Below, one piece after another: positions 17,931-26,769 of a stretch of 64,000 bases of DNA. Where the stretch lies: contig NZ_LT670818.1 of assembly GCF_900129505.1 (NCBI RefSeq), positions 4,993,001 through 5,057,000 on the forward strand, in the 5' to 3' direction. The notes under the pieces were generated by a model. It saw only the letters and a program-made list of their open reading frames with translations. It was not told the DNA's origin and searched no databases. The stretch's first letter is position 1. Each line of letters starts with the position of its first letter. The position numbers and the translations under genes were made by a program. Source of the stretch: Bradyrhizobium erythrophlei. Its GTDB lineage: Bacteria; Pseudomonadota; Alphaproteobacteria; Rhizobiales; Xanthobacteraceae.

Positions 17931-18998
17931 CTAGAGCGCGCTCTCTCGGAGAGAACGGTCGCATGGGACATCCGAGATCTCACCCGACGAGGGGACGCGG
18001 TTGACCGGGATCTCGGCCTCATGCCCCGTCCGCACCGATGAGAAACATTCCCGGCGACCGCGGCACTCGATTCGCGTCCAGCCAACCTTCGACAATAAGG
18101 TCCGATCTTCCTCGGACTTAAGCGTTAACGAACGTTCGAAAAAGTCGACGAAGGCGCGCGCCTTGGCGGTCGCCGCGCGGCCAGTCGGAAGCACCATCCA
18201 TAGGTCGAGTGGCGGGAGACTCCATTCCGACAGGACCGTACGGACGGCGCCCGATCGCAGCTCGGGGCTGAACATCCACTCCGACGCGATGGTCAGTCCT
18301 GCATGGGCGAGCACCGCGGCTCTCACGCCCTCCGCAGCGGTTACCCGCAATCGGCTTTGAACGCTAACGGCCAATTCCGTACTTTCGCGCCGGAACGACC
18401 ACACACTGCCTTCGCCCTGAAGATAGACGACTGCCTGGTGTTTGCTGAGTTCGCTCGGCGTCGAGGGCGTGCCCGCCCGATGGAAATAGGCCGGCGTCCC
18501 GAGCACGAGCCGCTTGCACCTCGCGACGCGGCGAGCGGTCAGCGTCGAATCCATCATCTTCCCCATCCGGAGAGCCACATCGATGCCCTCCTGAACGAGG
18601 TCGATCTGACGGTCGTCGAGGACAACCTCGAAATCCAGTTCCGGATGTTGCGCCATGAACTGCGGCAACATCGGAATGAGATGGATCCGTGCGAACGTGA
18701 CCGCGGCGCAGACGCGCAATCGTCCTTTGAGACCTGCTCCCGCTCCGCGCGCGGCGAGCTCGGCCTCGGCCGCTTCCTCGAGGGCCCGCTTGGCGCGGTC
18801 GAGATAGCCGAGGCCCGCTTCGGTCGGCGTGAGCCCGCGGGTCGATCGGGTCAAGAGCTTGACGCCCAGATAATCCTCAAGCTGGGCAACCGACTTCGAC
18901 ACGGCTGGCTGACCCACGCGAAGCTGTCGGGCCGCTCCGGAAAAGGAGCCCGTCTCGACGACCCGTACGAACGTCTCCATCGAAGCCAGACGATCCAT
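17931..18998 (-). CDS. LysR-type transcriptional regulator (copy 1, C-terminally extended)
   Basis: The N terminus is a LysR winged helix-turn-helix (FSGAARQLRVGQPAVSKSV), followed by a LysR substrate-binding domain of the CrgA/AaeR-like subgroup. The start at 18998 matches the paralogue at 39373; an upstream ATG at 19007 is also possible. At 355 aa it is about 60 residues longer than the 293-aa copy. After FFERS the paralogue stops, whereas this one reads on through low-similarity sequence, which suggests stop-codon loss. It faces a 77-aa peptide gene, with an operator palindrome between them, so autoregulation is likely. The effector is unknown; quinones or electrophiles are an inference from the regulon. 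Confidence 0.9.
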   Translation of the reverse strand: MDRLASMETFVRVVETGSFSGAARQLRVGQPAVSKSVAQLEDYLGVKLLTRSTRGLTPTEAGLGYLDRAKRALEEAAEAELAARGAGAGLKGRLRVCAAVTFARIHLIPMLPQFMAQHPELDFEVVLDDRQIDLVQEGIDVALRMGKMMDSTLTARRVARCKRLVLGTPAYFHRAGTPSTPSELSKHQAVVYLQGEGSVWSFRRESTELAVSVQSRLRVTAAEGVRAAVLAHAGLTIASEWMFSPELRSGAVRTVLSEWSLPPLDLWMVLPTGRAATAKARAFVDFFERSLTLKSEEDRTLLSKVGWTRIECRGRRECFSSVRTGHEAEIPVNRVPSSGEISDVPCDRSLRESAL

Positions 18999-19005
18999 CT
19001 TAGTC

Positions 19006-19020
19006 ATTCTCCGCAGGAAT
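19006..19020. promoter_or_regulatory. operator palindrome ATTCT-N5-GGAAT between LysR and 77-aa peptide genes (site 3)
   Basis: One arm deviates by one base (ATTCT). It abuts the LysR start region and lies 86 bp before the divergent 77-aa peptide gene. The adjoining GAGCGATATTGCTCCGCC is matched closely beside the sites at 32736, 34079 and 39345, giving an extended element. Confidence 0.68.
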
Positions 19021-19105
19021 GAGCGATATTGCTCCGCCCTATCTGCCATGCCGGGCGGGAATTGGCCATCTCTGTACGCGTCCGAGCCCGTCGGGGAGAG
19101 AAGCT

Positions 19106-19339
19106 ATGAACACTTTCGAAGACCAGACCGCGATGCCGGTCCGAACGGCCACAGCCAATTCCGGTGGGACGGCTCGCGGGAAAGCCATCGTGCTCAAAGC
19201 GGCCCAGACGCTGTCCGGAACGGCCAGCGATGCTCTGACGGCCTATGCTATGACGGGCAGCGCCGTGGCAAGCGTTGTCGTCGTCGCCACGCCCCATCTT
19301 GAGGTGCTGCTGCGGTGCATTTTCCATGGACGTGGATAG
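19106..19339 (+). CDS. 77-aa membrane peptide ending RCIFHGRG (copy 1)
   Basis: The start at 19106 has a GGGGAGAG site; the frame is open upstream but 19106 gives exactly the length of the paralogue at 39014-39247. About residues 42-62 form one hydrophobic segment (YAMTGSAVASVVVVATPHL). The C terminus is HLEVLLRCIFHGRG, differing from copy 2 at only a few positions. The strongly conserved end with one Cys and one His suggests a functional tail. It diverges from LysR, with an operator between. I do not recognise the family. It could be a small inner-membrane sensor or partner protein, but nothing in the sequence proves that. Confidence 0.7.
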   Translation: MNTFEDQTAMPVRTATANSGGTARGKAIVLKAAQTLSGTASDALTAYAMTGSAVASVVVVATPHLEVLLRCIFHGRG

Positions 19340-19370
19340 GCAGGCGGCGGTGGCCGCAAGGAGACTTAGA

Positions 19371-20531
19371 ATGCCGCGACCCAATCACCATTCGCCAGCT
19401 CTCCCGGGCGCCGTCCCCGGCGAGTTGCCGGGCCAGATCGTTCTCGTGTTGCAGGGAGGCGGTGCACTGGGATCCTACCAGGCCGGTGTGTATCAGGCGC
19501 TGCAGGAGGCCGGGATCGAGCCGGACTGGATCATCGGGACCTCGATCGGCGCCATCAACGCGAGTCTTATTGCCGGAAACGAGCCACAGCACCGACTTGA
19601 GCGGCTGCACGCATTCTGGAGCCGCGTACAGCACGAGCCGCAGGGGAGCTTTCAGGGCTCGTTCCTCGGACTCGATAGGCGCTGGTCGCAGTGGAGCACG
19701 CTGACTCAGGGCATTCCCGGCTTTTTCATACCGAACCCGCTTGCCCATGCCGGGGACGCCTTTCCGCTGGGCGCCAACCGCGCTGGCTACTACTCGACGG
19801 CTCCACTCGAACACACGCTCGCTGAACTCGTGAACTTCGACCTGATCAATCAGGGAAGGCCGCGCCTGACTGTGGGCGCGGCGCATGTGCGAACCAGCCG
19901 GATGCGCTATTTCGACACCCGCGATGGCAGGCTCGACGTCAGGCATATCATGGCTTCGGGGGCTCTTCCGCCCGCCTTTCCGCCGGTGCGCATCGACGGC
20001 GAACTCTACTGGGACGGCGGCATTCTTTCCAATACGCCCAGCGAGGCGGTATTCGACGACGATCCGCGAAGAGACTCGGTTATCTTCTCTGTCCATTTGT
20101 GGAATCCGGTGGGACCCGAGCCGACGACGATGGCCGATGTTCTCAACCGTCACAAGGACGTCCAATATTCGAGCCGCATTGCGAGCCAGATCGCGCGCCT
20201 CCAGCAGACGCATCGTTTGCGTCACGTCATCAACGAGCTCGCGTCGCGGCTGCCCGAAAGCGAGCGCAGCAACCCGGAAGTCAGGGAGTTGCTGGGCTAT
20301 GGCTGCCAGACCCGTATGCATGTGGTCCAATTGCTCGCGCCGCAGTTGGACCACGATGATCACACCAAGGACATCGATTTCAGCCAGGCCGGAATCCGGC
20401 GGCGTTGGGAAGCAGGTTACGCGCACACCAACGCGGTGCTCGCGCGCAAGCCTTGGGAGGGCCAGTTCGACCCGTTGTCGGGTGTCATCCTTCACGAAGC
20501 CAAGGATTTGGGGACGCTCGCCGCCGAATGA
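19371..20531 (+). CDS. patatin-like phospholipase
   Basis: This 386-aa protein has an N-terminal patatin domain. The oxyanion loop GGGALG is at 29-34, the nucleophile Ser58 is in GTSIG, and a YWDGG motif near residue 205 supplies the dyad Asp. The C-terminal part (LLAPQLDHDDHTKDIDFS and on) resembles the extra domain (DUF3734) found in bacterial patatins. It should hydrolyse acyl esters of lipids. The ATG at 19371 is chosen over 19275 because AAGGAGA lies before it and the longer version would overlap the 77-aa gene. It sits 31 bp after that gene on the same strand and may be co-transcribed. Confidence 0.88.
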   Translation: MPRPNHHSPALPGAVPGELPGQIVLVLQGGGALGSYQAGVYQALQEAGIEPDWIIGTSIGAINASLIAGNEPQHRLERLHAFWSRVQHEPQGSFQGSFLGLDRRWSQWSTLTQGIPGFFIPNPLAHAGDAFPLGANRAGYYSTAPLEHTLAELVNFDLINQGRPRLTVGAAHVRTSRMRYFDTRDGRLDVRHIMASGALPPAFPPVRIDGELYWDGGILSNTPSEAVFDDDPRRDSVIFSVHLWNPVGPEPTTMADVLNRHKDVQYSSRIASQIARLQQTHRLRHVINELASRLPESERSNPEVRELLGYGCQTRMHVVQLLAPQLDHDDHTKDIDFSQAGIRRRWEAGYAHTNAVLARKPWEGQFDPLSGVILHEAKDLGTLAAE

Positions 20532-20542
20532 GCGGCCGCGAG

Positions 20543-20944
20543 TCAGGCGCCCGCGGCCACGCTCAACTGGTATAGCCGACCCGTGGCATCTAGATCCTCC
20601 ACCCGCCATGCGCCGCCGACGCCGGCGATCATCCACCTGAGCAGCGCCCAAAGATCGGCGTCGATCTCCGGATCGTTCAACGGCTCCAACGCGTCGGGCA
20701 GGGCGTAGACCTCGATCCCGTCGGGAAACGGTTCTCCGCTGCGGCCGATGAAGACGAGCGCGTAGAGCATTCCCGAGGGCGCTCGCACGTAGCCGGGGCG
20801 CGACAGCGCGTTCGTGCCTAGGGAGAACTGCTTGACGAAGAACTCCCGGAATTCCGGGTAGTGTCCCACGCGATCTTCCGCGAACACGAACGCTCTTCTC
20901 TTGCCTTCGATCGCCGGATTTTCGACGACTTGGATCGCCGTCAT
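20543..20944 (-). CDS. hypothetical protein coupled to an alpha/beta hydrolase gene
   Basis: This 133-aa protein starts at MTAIQVVEN; its ATG overlaps the stop of the upstream hydrolase (ATGA), so translation is coupled. The reading frame extends farther upstream only as an overlap with the hydrolase and is not real there. Composition is that of a soluble acidic protein with no signal peptide, membrane segment or recognised motif. It is the last gene of the thiolase / propeller / hydrolase operon. Function unknown. Confidence 0.6.
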   Translation of the reverse strand: MTAIQVVENPAIEGKRRAFVFAEDRVGHYPEFREFFVKQFSLGTNALSRPGYVRAPSGMLYALVFIGRSGEPFPDGIEVYALPDALEPLNDPEIDADLWALLRWMIAGVGGAWRVEDLDATGRLYQLSVAAGA

Positions 20945-21863
20945 GGCAATCTCCCCTCGATGCGGTCGAGAAATCGGTTGATCTTGCCGGCGATCTCCTC
21001 GCCGGAATCCTCCTGCAGAAAGTGCCGGCCCGTCACCAGCTCGGGTCCTTCGGCGTGCGGCAAGAGCTCCTTGAAGCGGGTCGCGAACGTCTTGTAGTCG
21101 AAGACCTCGTCTTCGCGGCCCCAGACCAGTAGCGTCGGGAGTTTCGACTTCCTCAGTTCGCGCTCGAGCCATTCGAAGCGGGCCAGGCCGCGTGCGCTTT
21201 CGTCGAGCGGGATCCAGCGCGGCCAGGTCCACGTGAGAAGACGCGATGCCGGATCGGGCAGGATGTTCTCATAGACGCTCTGGGCCTCCGCCCTGAACTT
21301 CTTGCGGTCGACGACGGAAAGGTACATCCCCCGACCTGCAAGCGCGTTGTGGCGCCCGAGAAGATAGGGGCCGACGAGGGGTGCATGCATCATGCGCCAT
21401 GGAAAAATCCGCTTGTGGAATTCGGCTGGAGGCAGCGGCCAAGCCCACGTGCTCATGATGACCAGAGCGCGCACGCGGTCGGCATTTGACAGCGCGAACC
21501 CAAGGCCAGTCGGTCCGCCCCAATCGTGACAGACGACGGTCGCGTTGCGCACACCGAGCTGTCGCAGGAGGCCGGTCAGATTGGCGATGTGGCCGTCAAG
21601 CGTGTGGCCTGTTCGCGGACAGGCTTCTCGGACAGTCCAAAACCGACCATGTCCGGAACGATCACGCGCCTTCCTGCCTCAGTCAGAGGCTTGATGAATT
21701 TCCGGTACAGAAAGCCCCAGGCCGGGTTGCCGTGCAGGAGAACGACCGGATCGCCGGTGCCCTCGTCGACGTAGTGCATGCGCCAACCGTTGACCTGCTT
21801 GAATTTCGGGTCGTACGGCCATTGCTCATGCGCGAACCGCTGCGCTGTTTCCGATGCCTCCAT
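20941..21863 (-). pseudogene. alpha/beta hydrolase (haloalkane dehalogenase-like) split by a frameshift
   Basis: Two adjacent frames together make a complete ~307-aa hydrolase. The first (to about 21608) carries [14 protein letters not shown] and [14 protein letters not shown]. The second carries VCHDWGGPTGLGFA (Asp nucleophile), WGREDEVFD and GRHFLQEDSGEEIA. Reading the [17 protein letters not shown] follows EQA directly if one C is added at about 21606-21609, so a single-base deletion in GGCC explains the break. The rest is well preserved, which suggests either a recent mutation or a sequencing error. Overlap with the downstream 133-aa gene is kept. Confidence 0.8.
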
Positions 21864-21874
21864 CCCTTGCCTCC

Positions 21875-22702
21875 CTATCCAAAGAAAATCACGGCCTGGC
21901 CGTTGAGGCCCGGCAGCTTAACCACCGGCCCCAGAGATTGGCCGGTCGCGAAATCGAACGCGACGACTTCGTCCTGGGCCACGCAATACAGCTTCCCGTC
22001 CGATTCAAAGCGTAGGCCGCGCGGCTTCCTGAACCCAAGCCCGCGATCCGGAGCAAGGACGCGAACAAGACGGCCGTTGGATCGATCATATTCGCGGATG
22101 GTCGTCACTGCGTTCGGATCTCCAAAGGGTTGTTCACTGCTGACGACCACGTTTCCGTTTGGCGCGATCGCGAGGTCGAGCGGGCTGAGATCCGGATCTC
22201 GGACCTCCCAGGAAGGGTTGACCGTCCACTCCTGACCAAACGCCAGAATGGTGTTGTCGCCTTCGCCGCCCGGACCGATGCCAGATGCGAGAAAGAGAGT
22301 GCCGTCATGTCCGAAGGCGAAACCGCGGGGGAACGGGACCACTGCGGTTGGAAGTACGGCTTCGCTCGATCCATCGAGCGTCGGCGCAAACGCCATGATC
22401 GTCCGCGCAGCGCGCAATCCGACATAGTACCGGCCATCGGGTCCGAAATTGCCGCCGCCTGGGTTCAGCCCAGCTATCACGCCGGTCTCGCGCACCACAC
22501 GCGCGTTGCCATCGAGCGCCAGAATCCGGTCCGAGCCACTGTTGAGGAAGAGCAATGAGCCTTCGACGCCGAGTCCCCGCGGGTCGATGATCCGGGCGTC
22601 TTCACTGAATGGGCCGAGCCATTTGCCGTCGGCATCGAACGCCAAGAGCTTGCCGTAACCTGAGCCGTTCGCGCCCGAGGCGCTCGTCACAAGAAGGACC
22701 AT
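21875..22702 (-). CDS. NHL/SMP-30-like beta-propeller protein
   Basis: This 275-aa protein has repeated strands such as [40 protein letters not shown] and [14 protein letters not shown], typical of NHL or gluconolactonase-type propellers. A partial copy of its last third survives at 38640-38983. No clear secretion signal is visible at the proposed start. It lies between thiolase and the frameshifted hydrolase on the same strand, with spacings of 21 and 11 bp, so it belongs to that operon. It may be a lactonase, but catalytic residues cannot be assigned with confidence. Confidence 0.8.
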   Translation of the reverse strand: MVLLVTSASGANGSGYGKLLAFDADGKWLGPFSEDARIIDPRGLGVEGSLLFLNSGSDRILALDGNARVVRETGVIAGLNPGGGNFGPDGRYYVGLRAARTIMAFAPTLDGSSEAVLPTAVVPFPRGFAFGHDGTLFLASGIGPGGEGDNTILAFGQEWTVNPSWEVRDPDLSPLDLAIAPNGNVVVSSEQPFGDPNAVTTIREYDRSNGRLVRVLAPDRGLGFRKPRGLRFESDGKLYCVAQDEVVAFDFATGQSLGPVVKLPGLNGQAVIFFG

Positions 22703-22723
22703 GGCAGGCTCCTGCGGTTATCC

Positions 22724-23914
22724 TCAAGCGATCATCTCGAGGGCCAAAGCGATCCCTTGCCCGCCGCCGATGCACATCGTGACGACACCCTTCCTGAGGC
22801 CATCCCGACGCATCGAATGAAGAAGACGGGTCGTCAGTACGGCGCCGGTTGCGCCGATCGGATGCCCGTGCGCGATGGCGCCACCCTCCACGTTCACGAT
22901 CTCAGGCGGCAGCTTGAGCTCCTGCATGACCGCGAGCGCTATTGCGGCGAAAGCTTCATTGATCTCGATGCGCTCGACATCCTGATTGGTCCAGCCAGCG
23001 CGCGCCAGCGCCTGTCTGAAGGCAGGGATCGGGCCCAGGCCGAACATACCCGGCTCCACGGCAGCGATCCCATACGACACCAGCCGGGCAATTGGCGTCA
23101 GACCGCGTTTGGCGGCCCAATCCTCTCCCGTCAGCACCATCGCCGCTGCGGCGGTGTTCAAACCGGGGGCATTTCCGGCGGTGATCGTGCCGCCATCGCG
23201 GAAAGCCGGCTTCAGTTTGGCCAATGCCTCGATCGTCGCGTCCGGGCGATTATGTTCGTCGACCTGGAACGTGCTCGCACCCTTTCGCGTGCGAACCTGA
23301 ACGGGCACGATCTCGCCCTCGAATTTGCCCGCGCTCTGCGCAGCGGAAAAGCGCGTGTGCGAACGCAGGGCCCATTCGTCTTGCTTTGCACGACTGATCT
23401 GGAACTTTGTGACCAGGTCCTCCGTGTGCCAGCCCGAATGCGCGTCCGAGAAGGCATCGTTGAGGCCGTCGCGCAACACGCTGTCGTAGAGGGTCCCGTC
23501 CCCCAAGCGGTGGCCCCATCGGCCGCGCGCGACCAGGTACGGAGCGGCGTCCATGTTCTCCATGCCGCCGGCGATCGCTGCATCCACCGAACCCATCAGG
23601 ATTTCGTGCGCTGCGGAGACGATTGCCTGCGCGCCGGAGCCGCAGACACGATTGACCGTCATGGCAGGCACCTGGACCGGAAGTCCCCCGTGGATCGCGG
23701 CCTGTCGCGCGGGGTTCATCTTGTTGCCGGCCTGTACTGTGTTTCCCATGACGACCGTGCCGATCTCCTCCGGCCGCAGTCCAGACCGTTGAAGGGCGCC
23801 GCTGATGGCCGTCGCCCCAAGCGTGACGGCCGGAACGTCTTTCAACGTGCCGCCGAATGTTCCGATGGCGGTGCGAACCGGTTCGGCAATTACGACCGAG
23901 TGCGATGACATCAT
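22724..23914 (-). CDS. acetyl-CoA acetyltransferase (thiolase)
   Basis: This 396-aa protein has all the thiolase signatures: the acyl-accepting Cys91 in [10 protein letters not shown], the NEAFA motif, GHPIGATGA with the catalytic His, and the C-terminal Cys in [11 protein letters not shown]. It condenses or cleaves acyl-CoA with CoA. The start is an ATG-ATG pair behind GGAGG. An operator palindrome (24006-24020) lies 92 bp upstream, so it probably heads a LysR-controlled operon with the propeller, hydrolase and 133-aa genes. Biosynthetic and degradative thiolases cannot be told apart here. Confidence 0.93.
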   Translation of the reverse strand: MMSSHSVVIAEPVRTAIGTFGGTLKDVPAVTLGATAISGALQRSGLRPEEIGTVVMGNTVQAGNKMNPARQAAIHGGLPVQVPAMTVNRVCGSGAQAIVSAAHEILMGSVDAAIAGGMENMDAAPYLVARGRWGHRLGDGTLYDSVLRDGLNDAFSDAHSGWHTEDLVTKFQISRAKQDEWALRSHTRFSAAQSAGKFEGEIVPVQVRTRKGASTFQVDEHNRPDATIEALAKLKPAFRDGGTITAGNAPGLNTAAAAMVLTGEDWAAKRGLTPIARLVSYGIAAVEPGMFGLGPIPAFRQALARAGWTNQDVERIEINEAFAAIALAVMQELKLPPEIVNVEGGAIAHGHPIGATGAVLTTRLLHSMRRDGLRKGVVTMCIGGGQGIALALEMIA

Positions 23915-24005
23915 GGAAAGGCCTCCGACAAGGAAGTTGGGATGAACGGTTAGACGCTATGTGCGGGATCGCGAACCCGGCAGGGTGGTCTCTGCAATAA
24001 CGATT

Positions 24006-24020
24006 ATTCCTGTCCGGAAT
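24006..24020. promoter_or_regulatory. palindromic operator ATTCC-N5-GGAAT (site 4)
   Basis: A perfect repeat lies 92 bp before the thiolase operon and after the end of the 70-aa secreted peptide gene. Its flanks (TTATTCC, GGAATGG) match sites 1 and 9. Confidence 0.72.
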
Positions 24021-24136
24021 GGGTCGCCGCTGCTGGGTTCAGCTTTGCATCGTCTTGCGTAGTGAACGGTCCCAACTCGCCCTCAGCGGGACGTGTTAGG
24101 ACCGCTTCGCCTCTCGTTTATTCTCATCGTCGCGGG

Positions 24137-24349
24137 TCAACGACCAGCGGGGGCTGACCATCCGCCAGTGTACACGGTTGACGGCACCTCAGGGACAGCA
24201 ACGACGGCAGCATTGGCCCGGCGAAATTGTTCGCCGGTGAAGTGCGGTTGGCGGAGCTTGGGATGCTCCGTTGCGGATGCCATCCGGCTCATTGAGGTGA
24301 CCGCAACCGATAGAACGACGGCGGTGACGAAAATTGAACGACGTGACAT
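24137..24349 (-). CDS. small secreted peptide, 70 aa
   Basis: The N terminus is a signal peptide (MSRRS start, a hydrophobic core of about 15 residues, cleavage near MASA at residue 27). The mature part includes FTGEQFRRAN and VPEVPSTVYTGGWSAPAGR and has no cysteine, so it does not belong to the CRGC family by sequence. It shares that family's upstream signals: a 46-bp element ends 59 bp before the start, and the GGAGTGTCC leader is alike. I do not recognise it. Export is a fair prediction; function is unknown. Confidence 0.65.
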   Translation of the reverse strand: MSRRSIFVTAVVLSVAVTSMSRMASATEHPKLRQPHFTGEQFRRANAAVVAVPEVPSTVYTGGWSAPAGR

Positions 24350-24407
24350 TGGACACTCCTGGGTTTGGTTGAGTAACGCTTGGGGAGTGAATCTACGGCG
24401 TCGATTT

Positions 24408-24453
24408 CAGACATCGAATGCCAGTTGGTCGCGTTTATATGCTCTATCGTCTC
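24408..24453 (-). promoter_or_regulatory. 46-bp regulatory element, copy B
   Basis: On the minus strand it begins GAGACGATAGAGCATATAAA and ends GGCATTCGATGTCTG, with one base lost from the final GTCTC. It stands 59 bp before the 70-aa secreted peptide gene. Confidence 0.65.
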
Positions 24454-24530
24454 TACTTGGGCATGGCGGACTCAAGGGCTCATCTCCTACGCGATCGGAT
24501 GTCCTCCGAGGGTAAAGTTACCGAATGGAG

Positions 24531-25514
24531 TTACTCCTGCTGGCCGTCACTGCCGTTGTCGGCTTTCGAAAATTGCCCGCCCTTTCTCCATTGGGCGGGT
24601 GTTAGCCCCATATAGCTCTTGAACGCGCGTTGGAAGGCGGCCTCGGATTGATAGCCCACCGCGTCTGCTACGGCTCCCGTTGACATGGAAGGCTTTTTCA
24701 ATTCGTTCGACGCGAGCGTCATCCGGATTTCGGTCAGGAGATCGCTGGCGGAGCGGCCGAGCTTCTCCTGAAACTGGCGCGCCAGCGTCGCGCGCGACGT
24801 GTTGCAGAGACGTGCGAGCTCCGGCAGTGACCACGCGCGCGCTGGCTCGTTGAACATCGCCGCCAGCGCCGGCGCCAGACGCGGGTTGCCGGCGACCGCG
24901 AGAAGTCCGATTGGCGCGTCTTTCGCTTCGCTCGCCAGTCGCAGCACCAGGGCGAACAACGCGGTCGAAAGCGCATTCAGCATTGCGCGGCCACCGAGAT
25001 GATCGGCCTCCGACTCGCTGCGCATCAGCCCGACCAAACCGGACAGTTGGGCGGCCGTTACTGTATGCGCGGTCGCGGCGATGGTATCCCCGGTGTGCAC
25101 GACAAGAAGGGGTGGCAGATAGCTGCGCAGCAGACGATCGTGAGGCGGAGCAATCACAAAGTGACCACACAGCAGGTCAAGCCGCTCGCCGGTGCCGGCG
25201 TTTTCGCTGATCACAAGATTAAGGTGTTGGTGATCGCGCGCGGGTTTTGGCCGCGCGCCGCCTCCGTCATGCATCACGTGCCGCGGGTTGCCGGGCAGCA
25301 GCAGGATGTCGCCGGCCTTCAGCTGCACCGGCCGGCCGCCAGCCGGATTCTCCAGCACCGCAGAGCCGCCGACGACCGCGTGATAGGGGATTTCGTTGGC
25401 TTCGCCCGGCCCCTGGTCGATCCTCCAGGGAGCGCCATAGGCGCAGCGCAGATCGAGCCGACCGCGCACCGTCACCATCTCGAACAAGCGGCTGAGCCAA
25501 TCCGCAGCGGCCAT
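24531..25514 (-). CDS. AraC-family transcriptional regulator (cupin-type sensor domain)
   Basis: This 327-aa regulator has an N-terminal cupin_6-type ligand-binding half (residues ~10-200, with LLLPGNPRHVMH) and a C-terminal double helix-turn-helix (NTSRATLARQFQEKLG, then DAVGYQSEAAFQRAFKSYMG and TPAQWRK). Relatives often govern oxidoreductases and carboxymuconolactone-decarboxylase genes and sense reactive chlorine, quinones or nitrosative stress. Its start lies 17 bp from one 46-bp element (25531), which also faces the CMD remnant on the other side, consistent with autoregulation. That it binds all five 46-bp elements is inference. Confidence 0.9.
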   Translation of the reverse strand: MAAADWLSRLFEMVTVRGRLDLRCAYGAPWRIDQGPGEANEIPYHAVVGGSAVLENPAGGRPVQLKAGDILLLPGNPRHVMHDGGGARPKPARDHQHLNLVISENAGTGERLDLLCGHFVIAPPHDRLLRSYLPPLLVVHTGDTIAATAHTVTAAQLSGLVGLMRSESEADHLGGRAMLNALSTALFALVLRLASEAKDAPIGLLAVAGNPRLAPALAAMFNEPARAWSLPELARLCNTSRATLARQFQEKLGRSASDLLTEIRMTLASNELKKPSMSTGAVADAVGYQSEAAFQRAFKSYMGLTPAQWRKGGQFSKADNGSDGQQE

Positions 25515-25530
25515 GCATCGACCTCCATTT

Positions 25531-25576
25531 GAGACGCTTGGGCATATATACGATCCGCGAAGACATTCAACGTCTC
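25531..25576. promoter_or_regulatory. 46-bp regulatory element, copy C
   Basis: It begins GAGACGCTTGGGCATATATA and ends GACATTCAACGTCTC, both arms being complementary (GAGACG and CGTCTC). It lies in the divergent gap between the AraC gene (17 bp away) and the CMD gene remnant (57 bp away). Confidence 0.7.
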
Positions 25577-25632
25577 ATCGCGGGTTCATAGCGTCGCTCC
25601 GTGCTGCAAAACCCCCAACCACGAAGTGTCAC

Positions 25633-25730
25633 ATGTCCCGTCTTTCCATTCGCAGTTTGAAATCCTCGACGGTCTCGACCGCCAAGATCTTTGATCAGAT
25701 CCAGAAGTCCTTGAAATGGAGCCTCGTGCC
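25633..25730 (+). pseudogene. 5' fragment of a carboxymuconolactone decarboxylase gene
   Basis: The first ~30 codons (SRLSIRSLKSSTVSTAKIFD and on) align with the start of the intact gene at 26192, including the upstream leader CGAAGTGTCACATG and the 46-bp element. Similarity stops after KSLK, where a DUF3551-like remnant begins. The catalytic CxxC-H region is missing, so no enzyme can be made. Confidence 0.7.
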
Positions 25731-25732
25731 AC

Positions 25733-25960
25733 TTTGCGGCGCTTGCCGCGATGGCCTTTGTCTCGTCCGCGACACCTGCATCCGCTGGCGAATACTGCCG
25801 CAAGGATGTGACGTCGCAGGTGGTGTCCTGCAGTTTCGATACTCTCGAGTAATGTCAGTGGACCTCGTCGGGCCGCGGCGGCGATTGCTTCCGCGATCCG
25901 TGGCTGCCGGCCGCCGACCAACTCGCCTATGCGCCGCATGCGCTCACGCGAGGCCGATAG
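25733..25960 (+). pseudogene. DUF3551-like gene fragment joined to the CMD remnant
   Basis: In this frame the DNA reads FAALAAMAFVSSATPASAGEY, a secretion-signal end, then CRKDV, CSFDTLE, an in-frame TAA and CQ, followed by SGRGGDCFRDPWLPA. This matches the cysteine pattern of DUF3551 proteins, which are common in Bradyrhizobium relatives. The stop falls where a Gln codon (CAA) would be expected. The gene lacks its start and is interrupted. Recognition rests on the pattern as I remember it. Confidence 0.5.
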
Positions 25961-26085
25961 CGCATCACGTAGCCGACCACAATTGATGTCGGCATCCAAC
26001 GCTGAGCCGGGACTAGCTCCGCCCGCGGTTCTCGCACCAGAGCCGCGGGCGTCTCTCTTCGTGAAAAGCGACCTCCTGCCTTTAT

Positions 26086-26131
26086 GAGACGAATAAGCAT
26101 ATATACGAGATGAAACGACATTAAAAATCTC
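26086..26131 (+). promoter_or_regulatory. 46-bp regulatory element, copy D
   Basis: It begins GAGACGAATAAGCATATATA and ends GACATTAAAAATCTC, 61 bp before the intact CMD gene. The right arm is the most degenerate of the five. Confidence 0.68.
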
Positions 26132-26191
26132 AATTTGGGTTCATACAATCACTCCGCAATCTTTGTTCAACCCCAACCAAGGAGTGTCACC

Positions 26192-26728
26192 ATGTCCCGT
26201 CTTTCCGTTCCCAGCTTTGAATCCGCAACCGGCGCGACCGCCGAGATCTATGGCCAGATCAAAAAGGCAATCGGCAACGTGCCGAACACCTTTGCCGCGA
26301 TAGGCGCGCACGGACCTGCGGCACTGAAGGCAGTGCTTGCTGCCGATGCCGTGCTTGCTTCGGGCAGCCTGAGCAAGCGCGATCAAGAGACGATCAAACT
26401 CGTCATCTCCGGCGTCGCTGGCTGCGACTATTGCGTCGCCGCGCACAGCCTGCTCGGCAAGCTCGCCGGGTTGAAACCCGAAGAGCTGAAGAACATCCGC
26501 GATGGCAAGCCGACAGGCGACGTCAAGCGCGATGCGTTGGTCCGTTTCGTTCGCAGGCTCGCGACAACCAGCGGCACTGTGAGCGATGCCGATTTCGCTG
26601 CGATCAAGGATGCCGGCTACAGCGACGCGCAGCTCGTCGACATCAGCCTCGCCTTTGCGACGACCGTCTTCACCAACGTCTTCAACAACATCAACGACAC
26701 CGACATCGACTTCCCCGCAGTCGCGTAA
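26192..26728 (+). CDS. carboxymuconolactone decarboxylase/AhpD-like peroxidase (copy 1)
   Basis: This 178-aa all-helical protein has the AhpD active-site motif GCDYCVAAH (C78, C81, H85). The CxxC-H arrangement supports thiol peroxidase activity rather than lactone decarboxylation. The start at 26192 has GGAGTG before it and matches the remnant at 25633; the frame is open upstream to 26135 but lacks a good ribosome site. It is followed 41 bp later by a DUF417 gene, a pairing repeated at 32841-34095. Regulation by the 46-bp element is likely. Confidence 0.9.
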   Translation: MSRLSVPSFESATGATAEIYGQIKKAIGNVPNTFAAIGAHGPAALKAVLAADAVLASGSLSKRDQETIKLVISGVAGCDYCVAAHSLLGKLAGLKPEELKNIRDGKPTGDVKRDALVRFVRRLATTSGTVSDADFAAIKDAGYSDAQLVDISLAFATTVFTNVFNNINDTDIDFPAVA

Positions 26729-26769
26729 GCGACTGCACGGGTCGGCGCTCAAAACTAGGAGTTACGACA

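Noticed and set aside
19248..20651. 467-codon minus-strand frame opposite the patatin gene
   Set aside because: Arg/Gly-rich antisense shadow without motifs; the patatin gene is well supported.
22757..23908. 383-codon plus-strand frame opposite thiolase
   Set aside because: Composition typical of a shadow frame (Arg/Asp-rich); thiolase has all its signature motifs.
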